From positions 2,232,001 to 2,296,000 of the forward strand of contig NZ_CP050153.1 of NCBI RefSeq assembly GCF_011617465.1: a DNA stretch of 64,000 bases. Direction: 5' to 3'. Positions within the stretch are counted from its first letter, which is position 1. The number at the start of each line of letters is the position of its first letter. Below the pieces are notes generated by a model. The model saw only the letters and a list, made by a program, of their open reading frames with translations. It did not search any database and was not told where the DNA came from. Made by a program: the position numbers and the translations under genes. This DNA comes from Brevibacterium pigmentatum. Its GTDB lineage: Bacteria; Actinomycetota; Actinomycetes; Actinomycetales; Brevibacteriaceae. Shown one piece after another: positions 46,237-54,508 of the stretch.

Positions 46237-47467
46237 GGGTCAGTCCTTGGATGAGGCCGGCGGAATCGGTCGATGCTGTGGGTTCGCCGCCGAAGAGTGA
46301 GCCGATCCAGCCGAAGAGGCCGTCGAGTTGGGCGCCGATGAGGCCGAGGAAGGTCTGTCCGGCCGAGGTCGCGGTCATCGCCACACCGAGGGCGACGAGG
46401 CCTGAGATGATGAGCACGGCCAGCTGCAGGCTGGAGATGCGCTGCCGGTAGAGCAGGGACACGCCCTTGGCGTCGATGAGCTTCGAGCCCACGCGCAGTC
46501 GGGTGATGAAGGTCGAAGCCATGCCCTTGCGGCCTTTGTCGAGGAACTCCATGACGGTGTCGTGGGTGCCGACGGCGACGATGAGTTCGGCGCCTTTGTC
46601 GTCGGCGAGCAGCATGGCGATGTCCTCGCTCGTGCCCGAGGCTGCGAAGGCCACGCATTCGACGCCGAGGGCTTCGACCCGTTCGGTGCCGGGTGCCGTG
46701 CCGTCGCGGTAGGCGTGGACGACGATCTCGGCGCCCGAGGTCAAAGCGGTGTCGGACACGGAGTCCATGTCCCCGACGATCATGTCCGGTCGGTAGCCGG
46801 CTTCGATGATGGCGTCAGCTCCGCCGTCGACGCCGATGAGCAGCGGCCGGTATTCGCGGATGTAGGAGGCCAGCATCGCCAGGTCCTCCTTGTAGTGGTA
46901 CCCGCGGACGACGATGAGCACATGCCGGTCGGTGAACTTCGTCTTCACCTCGGGCACGACGAGTTCGGCCGAGAGCAGATCGGAGTCCTTGCGGATGTAT
47001 TCGATCGTGTTGTCGATGAAGTCGACGAGCACGGAGTTCATTCCGGCTTCGGCGGCGTGCATGTCCTCGGCGATCGTCTCGGCCGTCTGCAGGACTCCCG
47101 TGGCTACTTCGGTCTCGCCAGAGTAGATGGTGGCGCCTTCGATGGAGATCTCGGCGTTCTCGTCGACGGTATCGAAGATCTCCGCTCCGGCGGCGTCGAT
47201 GAGGGGGATGCCGGCGTCGACGATGATGCTCGGGCCGAGGTTCGGGTAGCGGCCGGAAATCGATCTGTCCGCGTTGATCACCGCGGCCGGCCGGCAGGCG
47301 ACGAGAGCTTCGGCGGAGATGCGGTCGATATCGGAGTGTTTGATGACGGCGATATCGCCTGCCTGGAGGCGTTTCGTCAGATTCTTTGTGCGTCGGTCCA
47401 GACGGGCAGGGGCGGGACCGGACCGAGTCGGTGCGGTGAGGTTCTCACGGTGTCTGCGCACTTTCAT
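46229..47467 (-). CDS. steA: Putative cytokinetic ring protein SteA
   Basis: 412 residues. The N-terminal 80 begin with a basic stretch (KVRRHRENL, RLDRRTKNLTKRL) followed by GDIAVIKHSDIDRISAEALV. The central domain has a thiamine-pyrophosphokinase-like fold (IGVDGGADAIIEAGYRPDMIVGDMDSVSD); a single membrane helix near residue 353 precedes a short tail. Corynebacterial SteA works with SteB in septum formation; the next gene is mctB/steB-like. Good synteny with mycobacteria (Rv1697). Confidence 0.88.
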   Translation of the reverse strand: MKVRRHRENLTAPTRSGPAPARLDRRTKNLTKRLQAGDIAVIKHSDIDRISAEALVACRPAAVINADRSISGRYPNLGPSIIVDAGIPLIDAAGAEIFDTVDENAEISIEGATIYSGETEVATGVLQTAETIAEDMHAAEAGMNSVLVDFIDNTIEYIRKDSDLLSAELVVPEVKTKFTDRHVLIVVRGYHYKEDLAMLASYIREYRPLLIGVDGGADAIIEAGYRPDMIVGDMDSVSDTALTSGAEIVVHAYRDGTAPGTERVEALGVECVAFAASGTSEDIAMLLADDKGAELIVAVGTHDTVMEFLDKGRKGMASTFITRLRVGSKLIDAKGVSLLYRQRISSLQLAVLIISGLVALGVAMTATSAGQTFLGLIGAQLDGLFGWIGSLFGGEPTASTDSAGLIQGLTRD

Positions 47468-47482
47468 GGTCCGCCCATTCTC

Positions 47483-49186
47483 TCATCTGCTGCCAACGCC
47501 GGCCTCCTTGACCTGCCGAGCGTTGTCGAGCAGTTCGGCCGCGTGGGCCTTCGCCGAGGCGGAGTCGTCCATACCTGCCAACATGCGGGAGAGTTCGACG
47601 ACGCGTTCGGCATCGGTCAGCTCCTGCACGCCCGAGCGCACGGTCTCGGCGTCATCGTCCTTGACGATGGTCACATGGGTGTCGGCCCACGCGGCGACCT
47701 GCGGCAGGTGGGTGACGACGATGACTTGGGCATTCCGGGCGAGCTTGGCCAGCCGGCGGCCGATCTCCACGGCCGCTTTGCCGCCGACTCCGGCGTCGAC
47801 TTCGTCGAAGACGTAGGTGGGGATGGATTCGCTGGCGGCGCGGACGACTTCGATGGCGAGCATGACGCGGGAGAGCTCACCGCCGCTGGCGATCTTCGCG
47901 ATGTCGTCGGGGATGGAGGATTCGTGGGCGGCGAAGGTCAGCCGGACCTCGTCGGCCCCGTGGGTGGTGGGTTCGCGTTCGGAGATCTCGAAGGCGACCG
48001 ATGCCTTCGGCATCGACAGGGCGGTCAGTTCTTCGCTGACGGCTGCGGAGAACTCCTCCGCGGTGGACTTGCGGATCTCTGTGAGCGCCGAGGCGGCCGC
48101 CTCCATGGTCTCGCGAGCCTCGGTGAGTTCGGCGTCGAGTCCGTCGAGGTCGCGGTCCTCGGCTTCGAGTTCGGCGAGTTCCGCGGCCGATCGGGTTTCG
48201 AAGTCGAGGACTTCGGCGACGTCCTGACCATAGGGGGCCAGAGATCCGAGTTCCGCGCGACGGGCTTCGGTCTCCTCAAGCGAGGTCTCGCCGAGTTCGT
48301 CGAATCCCGAGAGGTAGGACGACAGTTCCGCGGCGGAGTCGGACAGGCGCAGCACAGCGTCGTTGAGTGCCTCGCGGATGGTGACGAGTTCCTTGTCGGA
48401 GCCTTCGACATCGGAAATCGTGCTGATGGCTTGGTGGACGAGGTCGACGGCCGCCCCGGCATCGTCGATCTCAGAACCGAGCAGCAGGTCGTGGGCGGCG
48501 CCGACGGCGCGGGTGATCTCGGCGGCGGACCCGAGCTTCGCCGCCTGCGCGGCCAGGGTCTCGTCCTCACCGGGTTCGGGACGGACCTTGTCGATGGCCT
48601 CCAGGCAGCCGCGCAACCACAGGATGCGTTCGCGGCGGGCGGCGGTTGAGTCTTTGATGCGAGTGACGCGGGCTTCCGTCTCGCGCCAGTTCTCGAAGGC
48701 GACACGGTAGCGGTCGGCCACCTCGGCGAGGGCCGACCCGCCGGCGACGTCGAGGAGGTGCCGCTGCTGGGCGGCGCCCTTGAGGCGCAGCTGTTCGGAC
48801 TGACCGTGGAGGGTGATGAGGTCCGAGGAGATGTCGGTGAGCACGGAGATCGGCACGGTCCGTCCGCCGGCCGTCGCCCGGGCGCGGCCTTTGAGTGCGA
48901 CGGTACGGGAGATGATCGCTTCGTCGTCGGCGCTGCCTCCGGCTTCCTCGATGCGTTCGCGCACTGGTTCGGCAACTCCGGTGAAGATGCCCTCGACTTC
49001 GGCCTTCTCCGCGCCTTTGCGCACGACTCCGGAACCGACCTTGCGGCCCATGAGGAGGGACAGGGCGGAGACGAACATGGTCTTGCCCGCACCGGTCTCA
49101 CCGGTGACGACGGTGAAGCCGGTATCGAGTTCGACGGCGGCCTCGGCGATGACGCCGAGGTGGGAGATGCGCAGTTCGGAGATCAT
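47483..49186 (-). CDS. recN: DNA repair ATPase RecN
   Basis: 567 residues. SMC-like: Walker A TGETGAGKT at residue 29, coiled-coil arms, signature region SGGELSRVMLAIEVV near 449 and Walker B YVFDEVDAGVGG. Needed for double-strand break repair. The start directly follows nadK stop with no gap (49186/49187). Confidence 0.95.
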   Translation of the reverse strand: MISELRISHLGVIAEAAVELDTGFTVVTGETGAGKTMFVSALSLLMGRKVGSGVVRKGAEKAEVEGIFTGVAEPVRERIEEAGGSADDEAIISRTVALKGRARATAGGRTVPISVLTDISSDLITLHGQSEQLRLKGAAQQRHLLDVAGGSALAEVADRYRVAFENWRETEARVTRIKDSTAARRERILWLRGCLEAIDKVRPEPGEDETLAAQAAKLGSAAEITRAVGAAHDLLLGSEIDDAGAAVDLVHQAISTISDVEGSDKELVTIREALNDAVLRLSDSAAELSSYLSGFDELGETSLEETEARRAELGSLAPYGQDVAEVLDFETRSAAELAELEAEDRDLDGLDAELTEARETMEAAASALTEIRKSTAEEFSAAVSEELTALSMPKASVAFEISEREPTTHGADEVRLTFAAHESSIPDDIAKIASGGELSRVMLAIEVVRAASESIPTYVFDEVDAGVGGKAAVEIGRRLAKLARNAQVIVVTHLPQVAAWADTHVTIVKDDDAETVRSGVQELTDAERVVELSRMLAGMDDSASAKAHAAELLDNARQVKEAGVGSR

Positions 49187-50128
49187 TCAGGCCTCCTTGA
49201 TCGGTCCTCGCCAGCCGGAGACGGGCAGGCGGAACTTCGCGACGAGTCGGTCGGTGAACGGGCCGGTGTGCAGGCGAGCGAGACGGATCGGTGATTTCGA
49301 ACGCGTGGCTTCCACACGCGCCCCGGACGGCAGTTCGAGGGCACGGCGACCGTCGCACCACAGCACGGCGGAGAACTCGGGATTCGACTGGGAGATCTCC
49401 ACGCCGAGGCGGGAGGTCGGGTTGACGACCAGGGGTTTGGAGAACAGGGCGTGGGCGGAGATCGGAACGAGGATGAGCGCTTCGACCTCGGGCCAGACGA
49501 TGGGACCGCCGGCGGAGAACGAGTACGCGGTCGAGCCGGTGGGGGTGGCGAGGATGACGCCGTCGCAGCCGAAGGAGGATACGGGGCGAGCGTCGACGCC
49601 GAGGACGACGTCGATCATCCGGGACTTCGAGGTCTTCTCGATGGTCGCCTCGTTGAGAGCCCAGGCGTTGAAGATGTTCTCGCCTTCGTGCCACACGGAC
49701 ACGTCGAGGGCGAGCCTCTCCTCGACGGAGTAGTCACGTTGGGAGGCGCGGTGGACCGCCTCGGCGAGGTCTTCCTTCTCGCTTTCGGCGAGGAATCCGA
49801 CATGGCCGAGGTTGACGCCCATGAGCGGGGCGCCGGAGCCGTGGAAGCGTTCGGCGGCGCGCAGGATCGTGCCGTCCCCGCCTAAGACGATGACGAGTTC
49901 GCAGGCGTTCTTCCACTCCCCCAGTTCGGAGGGATCGATGATGGTGCAGTGGTGGAGGATGGGTTCGTCGTCGACGGCTTCGGCCTGGCGGGCGCGAATG
50001 CCGACGATCTCGTCGGAGAGGACGACGGGGGTGACTCCGTCGTCGAGGAGGGCCTTGAACACGCTGACGGCGGCCACGGCCGACTCATCACGTTGGGGGT
50101 GCAGCAGCACCATGATGTGTCTGGTCAC
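49187..50128 (-). CDS. nadK: NAD kinase
   Basis: 313 residues with GGDGT at 83-87, MGVNLGHVGFLAESE, and the NE/D segment ALNEATIEK, plus GVILATPTGSTAYSFSAGG. Makes NADP+. Overlaps tlyA by 4 nt (ATGA) and lies directly before recN. Confidence 0.95.
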   Translation of the reverse strand: MTRHIMVLLHPQRDESAVAAVSVFKALLDDGVTPVVLSDEIVGIRARQAEAVDDEPILHHCTIIDPSELGEWKNACELVIVLGGDGTILRAAERFHGSGAPLMGVNLGHVGFLAESEKEDLAEAVHRASQRDYSVEERLALDVSVWHEGENIFNAWALNEATIEKTSKSRMIDVVLGVDARPVSSFGCDGVILATPTGSTAYSFSAGGPIVWPEVEALILVPISAHALFSKPLVVNPTSRLGVEISQSNPEFSAVLWCDGRRALELPSGARVEATRSKSPIRLARLHTGPFTDRLVAKFRLPVSGWRGPIKEA

Positions 50129-50931
50129 GACTCTCCTCTCATCATTTCGTCCAGGTGGGCGGGGATGTCTGCTTGGTCGAGCCTATCGGACTGGTCATGT
50201 GTTCGGCCTGGGCGAACACGCAGGAAGTACTCTCGGTTGCCGCTGGGGCCCGGCAGCGGTGAGGGTGCGATATCGGTGACGCGCGCGCCGTTGTCGGTGA
50301 CGGCGGCGAGGACGGAGTCGATGGCGCGGCGGCGTTTGTCGCGGCTGGTGACGACTCCGTGTTTGTCCAGGGAGGCGCGTGCCAGTTCGAATTGGGGTTT
50401 GACCATGAGGAGGAGTTCTCCGTATGCGGCGGTGGCGGCCAGCAGCGGGCCGATGAGCAGGCGCAGGGAGATGAAGGAGACGTCGGCGACGACGAGGTCG
50501 ACGGTCGGCACGTCGGAGTCGGCCAGTTCGCGGAGGTTGAGTCCTTCGCGGACGTGCACGCGCGGGTCGTCGCGGAGGACGGGTGCGAGTTGGTCGTGGC
50601 CGACGTCGACGGCCCAGACCTGTGAGACTCCGCGGGTGAGGAGGACTTGGGTGAAGCCTCCGGTGGAGGCTCCCGCGTCGAGCGCGGTCAGACCCCGAAG
50701 TCGGTCGGAGAGGTCGAAGGCGTCGAGCGCGCCGAGGAGTTTGTGGGCGCTGCGGGCGACCCAGGGGTCGGGTTCGGTGACAGCGACGTCATCGGTGTCT
50801 TTCACGTCTTGGGAGGCTTTGGAGGCGGTGCGGCCGTTGACGCTGACGCGGCCGGCGGCGATTTCGCGGGCCGCGCGGGAGCGAGAGTTCAGCAGTCCGC
50901 GGTCGACGAGAGCCCGGTCGAGTCTGCTCAC
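50125..50931 (-). CDS. tlyA: TlyA-family rRNA 2'-O-methyltransferase
   Basis: 268 residues: an S4 domain (SRLDRALVDRGLLNSRSRAA) followed by a FtsJ-type methyltransferase fold with SAM site TALDAGASTGGFTQ and DVSFISLRLL. In mycobacteria TlyA methylates 16S C1409 and 23S C1920, which makes ribosomes sensitive to capreomycin. Clusters with nadK and recN as in that genus. Confidence 0.93.
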   Translation of the reverse strand: MSRLDRALVDRGLLNSRSRAAREIAAGRVSVNGRTASKASQDVKDTDDVAVTEPDPWVARSAHKLLGALDAFDLSDRLRGLTALDAGASTGGFTQVLLTRGVSQVWAVDVGHDQLAPVLRDDPRVHVREGLNLRELADSDVPTVDLVVADVSFISLRLLIGPLLAATAAYGELLLMVKPQFELARASLDKHGVVTSRDKRRRAIDSVLAAVTDNGARVTDIAPSPLPGPSGNREYFLRVRPGRTHDQSDRLDQADIPAHLDEMMRGES

Positions 50932-51086
50932 AAGGAGCCCACCTGTGCGTCGAGATCGTTGAGTAGGGAGTTCAGGTGTTCATGGCGCTCTGCGGCCGGT
51001 GCCTCTTTGGCTTCGGCGAGGCTGGCCCGCCATGTCTCGACCGGCACGTCCCCACTCACCGAGGCGGGGGTTGGGTTCTCGCTCAT
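50928..51086 (-). CDS. Small conserved acidic/helical protein between HAD and tlyA
   Basis: 52 residues from ATG 51086 (GGGGAGG 4-5 nt upstream). Sequence is Ala/Glu/Leu-rich, likely helical (WRASLAEAKEAPAAERHEHLNSLLNDLDAQV). A short protein sits at the same place in mycobacteria (Rv1693). Overlaps both neighbours by 4 nt, so it is probably expressed. No function known. Confidence 0.7.
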   Translation of the reverse strand: MSENPTPASVSGDVPVETWRASLAEAKEAPAAERHEHLNSLLNDLDAQVGSL

Positions 51087-52060
51087 TCGTCCTCCCCGAT
51101 CCGGTGGGGCAGGCGTCCTTCGGCCAGGACCGCCTCGGCGTCGGTCTCCCCTGCGTCGATGGCCGCCCATGCCCGCCGGAGTTCGGCTTCGATCCGGCCG
51201 GATTCCCCGCGGTCGGTGCCGGTGATGAGGGCTTCGAGTCCGCGCAGATTCGGCAGGATGAAGGTCGGTCGGCTCCCGGGCCCAGCGCGCAGGGCGTCAT
51301 GGACGTCGTGGATTCCGGTGAGGACGAGTGCCGTGTCGATTCCGGCGGCGCATCCGCCTTCGATGTCGGTGTTGAGTCGGTCCCCGACCATGAGCGGGCG
51401 ATGCGCGCCGAGGCGGCCGGCCGCGAAGTCCATCATGTGCGGGGCGGGTTTGCCGACGATGACGGGGGTGGCGTCGGTGAGTCGGGCGATGAGCTCGACG
51501 AAGGCACCGTTGCCGGGGACTTTCCCGGTTTCCGTGAGGAGGGAGAAGTCGGGGTTGCTCGCCCACCATTCCGCGCCGGAGCGGATGATGTCGCAGGTGC
51601 GGACGATCTTCGCGTAGTCGATCTCCGGGTCGAGTCCTTGTGCGACGGCAACGGGACTAGCGTCGAGCGAGTCGGTGATTTCGAGGCCTGCGTCTTCGAG
51701 TGCGATGCGCAGTCCGGTGGTGCCGAGGAGGTGGACGCGGGCGCCGGGTCCGAATCGTTCGGCCAGGCGTTCGGCGAGCACCTGCGCCGAGGTGGTCACC
51801 TCGTCAGCGGAGGCGTCGACTCCCATGCCGGTGATCTTTTCGGCCGTAGCTTCTGCGGTGCGGGTGGCGTTGTTCGTGACGTAGTTGACCGGGATCGACT
51901 GCGTGTGGAGCCAGTTGATGCCGTCGGCGGCACCGTCGATGGCGTGGTTGCCGTGGTAGACGACTCCGTCGAGGTCGAACAGGACACAGTCGATGGGCGT
52001 GCCCGGGGACTCGGGCAGGCGCCCATCTGCTGTGTTGTCCTGTTCGGCGGTCAGTGTCAC
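51083..52060 (-). CDS. HAD-IIA family hydrolase (NagD-like)
   Basis: 325 residues. Asp nucleophile in CVLFDLDGVVYHG at residue 25, Thr/Asn in YVTNNATR, Lys in VIVGKPAPHMMDF and Asp in MVGDRLNTDIEGG. Probably a phosphatase of sugar phosphates or nucleotides; PLP or NMP phosphatase activity is seen in relatives. Overlaps the RGG/TPR gene start region by 4 nt. Confidence 0.92.
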   Translation of the reverse strand: MTLTAEQDNTADGRLPESPGTPIDCVLFDLDGVVYHGNHAIDGAADGINWLHTQSIPVNYVTNNATRTAEATAEKITGMGVDASADEVTTSAQVLAERLAERFGPGARVHLLGTTGLRIALEDAGLEITDSLDASPVAVAQGLDPEIDYAKIVRTCDIIRSGAEWWASNPDFSLLTETGKVPGNGAFVELIARLTDATPVIVGKPAPHMMDFAAGRLGAHRPLMVGDRLNTDIEGGCAAGIDTALVLTGIHDVHDALRAGPGSRPTFILPNLRGLEALITGTDRGESGRIEAELRRAWAAIDAGETDAEAVLAEGRLPHRIGEDE

Positions 52061-53895
52061 TGGTCTCCGTCGGCCTCGGCGGGTGCTGCGTCAGAGTCGG
52101 AACCGTCTGCGTCAGAGTCGGAACCGTCTGCGTCAGAGTCAGATCCTGCTTCGGCATCGGCGAGGATCTCGTCGAGTTCGGCTTCGATCTCGTCGTCGGT
52201 GACCTTGACCGACTTCAGTTCCTTCGCCGAGACATGCGTCTTCGACTTCGGGGCTGCCGCCGGAGCTTCGGGCTCTGCGTCGGCTTCCGTCGAGGGTTCG
52301 CCAGCTGTGACAGGAGCGGCGATTGCTTCGGCCGACGAATCATCGGCTTCGCTGGTTGAGTCGTCCGCAGGCTCAACAGTCTCAGCGTCCGCGGCCTCGC
52401 CCTCGGTTGCCTCGGCGTCAGCGGCCTCAGCGTCAGACTCTTCGGAGGTCTCAGCTTCGGGAGTTTCGGGCTCGTCTTCGACCTCTTCGACGGTCTCGAT
52501 CTCGACGCCGGCGTTGAGGTCCGGCATCTCGTCACCGAAGAGGGTGCCGGTCGCCTTGGCGGTGCGGCGGGAGAGCTCTTCATATTTGTCGGCGAGTTCG
52601 GTTTCGCCGTCGATGCGCAGCACCTCGGCGTACGCGGCCATGAGTCGGACGAGTCCGCCGCTGGGCTTCTGAGTGAAGTCCTCAGCTTCGATGAGTCGGC
52701 GCGCACCGGCGATGTCGTCGAGGTCGGACTTCGCTCCGGCTGCGACGATGACGAGTTCGGTGCGGGTCTCGTTCTCGAGGTCGAGTTCCTCGGAGTTCTT
52801 CAGCAGCTCGAGGGCTTTCTCGGGCTTTCCGCGGCCGCGTTCGGCGTCGGCGATCAGCGCGATGTTGTCGTTCGAACCGGAGATGCGACGATGGGTACGC
52901 AGCTCGCGGACGGCTTCGTCGTACTGCTCCACGTAGTACGCGGCGATGCCGAGTGCTTCGCGGACGACGGCGACACGACCGGCGCGGGCCATGGCGGCCT
53001 TGGCATGTTCGTGGGCTCGTTCCGGGTCGAGGTCGAGCAGGCCGCCGGCGGCGACGAGGTGCTTGGCGACCATGTCGGCGTTCTCTTTATCGAGGGAACG
53101 CAGCTGTGACGAGATCTCTTTGTCGAGTTCGCGGCCGGTGACGCCTTCGGGGATCTCGGGTTCCTGGATGCGCGGGCGACGGGCCCGCTGTTCGCGTGCG
53201 TAGTCGCCCGTGTCGGTCTTGCGTGATGCACGACGGTCGTTGTCGATGCGGCCATGGCCGCCGCGTCCTCCGCGGTTGTCGTCGCGGCGGTTTCCGCGGT
53301 AGCCGCCCCGACGGTCGTCTCCGTCGCGACGGTCACGGTTGAAGCCGCCTCGGCGATCATCGTCATTGCGGCGATTGCCCTGGTAACCGCCTCGGCGGTC
53401 ATCTCCATCACGACGGTCACGGTTGAAGCCGCCTCGGCGGTCATCGTCGTTCCGACGGTTGCCCTGGTAACCACCGCGACGGTCGTCATCGTTCCGGCGG
53501 TTGCCCTGGTAACCACCGCGACGATCATCACCATCACGGCGGTCCCGGTTGAACCCACCTCGGCGATCATCGTCATTGCGACGGTTGCCCTGGTACCCAC
53601 CGCGACGGTCGTCATCGCGACGATCTCGGTTGATTCCACCACGGCGATCGTCATCACGGCGATCCCGTTGGAAGCCACCACGACGATCATCGTCATTCCT
53701 GCGGTTCTGACCGTACCCTCGGCGATCGTCGTCATTGCGACGATTGCCCTGGTAGCCGCCTCGGCGGTCGGAATGGCGTGGCCCGCGGCCGTCCCGGTTG
53801 TCCGGTCGACGGTTGCGATTGTTGTCGCGATCTGAGCGGTGACCGCCATCTGCGCGGCGGTTGTCCTGGCTGTCTCGCGAATCCCCTTGGGCCAC
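52057..53895 (-). CDS. RGG/RDD-repeat protein with TPR-like helical domain and acidic tail
   Basis: 612 residues from GTG 53895 (AGGGAGA upstream). Residues about 42-205 contain 12 units of DDRRGGYQGNRRN / DDRRGGFNRDRRD type, rich in Arg, Gly, Asp and Asn, looking like an RNA-binding RGG box. Residues about 230-440 form helical repeats resembling TPRs (REALGIAAYYVEQYDEAVREL). The last 170 are acidic Ala/Glu/Asp with no clear fold. First gene of the housekeeping series. The DNA of the N-terminus is a set of 36- to 69-bp near-identical repeats. No function known. Confidence 0.85.
   Translation of the reverse strand: MAQGDSRDSQDNRRADGGHRSDRDNNRNRRPDNRDGRGPRHSDRRGGYQGNRRNDDDRRGYGQNRRNDDDRRGGFQRDRRDDDRRGGINRDRRDDDRRGGYQGNRRNDDDRRGGFNRDRRDGDDRRGGYQGNRRNDDDRRGGYQGNRRNDDDRRGGFNRDRRDGDDRRGGYQGNRRNDDDRRGGFNRDRRDGDDRRGGYRGNRRDDNRGGRGGHGRIDNDRRASRKTDTGDYAREQRARRPRIQEPEIPEGVTGRELDKEISSQLRSLDKENADMVAKHLVAAGGLLDLDPERAHEHAKAAMARAGRVAVVREALGIAAYYVEQYDEAVRELRTHRRISGSNDNIALIADAERGRGKPEKALELLKNSEELDLENETRTELVIVAAGAKSDLDDIAGARRLIEAEDFTQKPSGGLVRLMAAYAEVLRIDGETELADKYEELSRRTAKATGTLFGDEMPDLNAGVEIETVEEVEDEPETPEAETSEESDAEAADAEATEGEAADAETVEPADDSTSEADDSSAEAIAAPVTAGEPSTEADAEPEAPAAAPKSKTHVSAKELKSVKVTDDEIEAELDEILADAEAGSDSDADGSDSDADGSDSDAAPAEADGDQ
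53280..53770 (-). repeat. Tandem DNA repeats coding the RGG/RDD units
   Basis: About twelve variants of a GATGACCGTCGCGGTGG-like core within the gene, alternating between two unit types. The repeats are prone to slippage. Confidence 0.8.
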
Positions 53896-54508
53896 GATTC
53901 TCCCTATGAAGTCTTTTTGATGTTCCGCTCTATTCTAGTGCACTCACTGCTCCAACGCCGTGTGGGCGGGGACACGTCAACGCCCCGATTCTGCTCACCA
54001 TCGTGCCCGCTGTCACGAGCGTCGAGACCCAGGTCACCGCCTCAGCGCTCTGTTAGAATCAAGGCGAATCCAGTCGAACACGGCCGACGGCAATCGAAGA
54101 GGTTCGGCGGCAGCGGAGATCCGCGCCGCCTCGACACCAGGAGATGAATGACACCTGACGTGGAAGCCCATTGTGCGGATGACGGACGTCTCCGCTTTTC
54201 CACGATCAGAATTTCAGGTTGCACCGCCCGCTTCTCCCCCGCGGCGACCGACCTGCCCGTCGCGCTTTCTGCGAACGACAGCACAGCCCCTTCAGCCGCA
54301 GTCCCCTGCCGCGCCATGAGCAATATCACTTGCCTATGTGACCAGCATCATCGGATTGCGCATTCGGCCCCTGACTTCGCCTATTGTGATTGCCGGAAGC
54401 ACGCGAGTCGACGCCGCAGAGCTCAGTCGCCGTGCAGGTCAGACGGCGCGTAGACCATTCGACTCCACAGAACTGCAACTCGTTCACCCGCTAGGAAAAG
54501 GAGAAATC
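53896..54508. other. 613-nt divergent region upstream of the RGG protein and the betaine locus
   Basis: No recognised gene. On the minus strand a TAGAAT box (53932-53937) lies about 38 nt before GTG 53895. On the plus strand TTAGAAT near 54053 and an open frame of 101 codons from 54148 with AGGAG upstream (no homology seen). The segment 54210-54470 shows no obvious operator, so regulation of the choline genes cannot be read here. Confidence 0.5.
53932..53937 (-). promoter_or_regulatory. Candidate -10 box for the long leftward gene series
   Basis: TAGAAT on the minus strand, about 38 nt before the start of the RGG/TPR gene. The -35 region is unclear (CGGCGT at 17 nt). Confidence 0.35.

Noticed and set aside
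46562..48649. Long plus-strand frame opposite steA and recN
   Set aside because: Antisense to two well-recognised genes and shows no family motif.
53280..53770. CRISPR array
   Set aside because: Regularly spaced repeats are in frame inside a protein gene, the repeat and spacer are not distinguishable and there are no cas genes.
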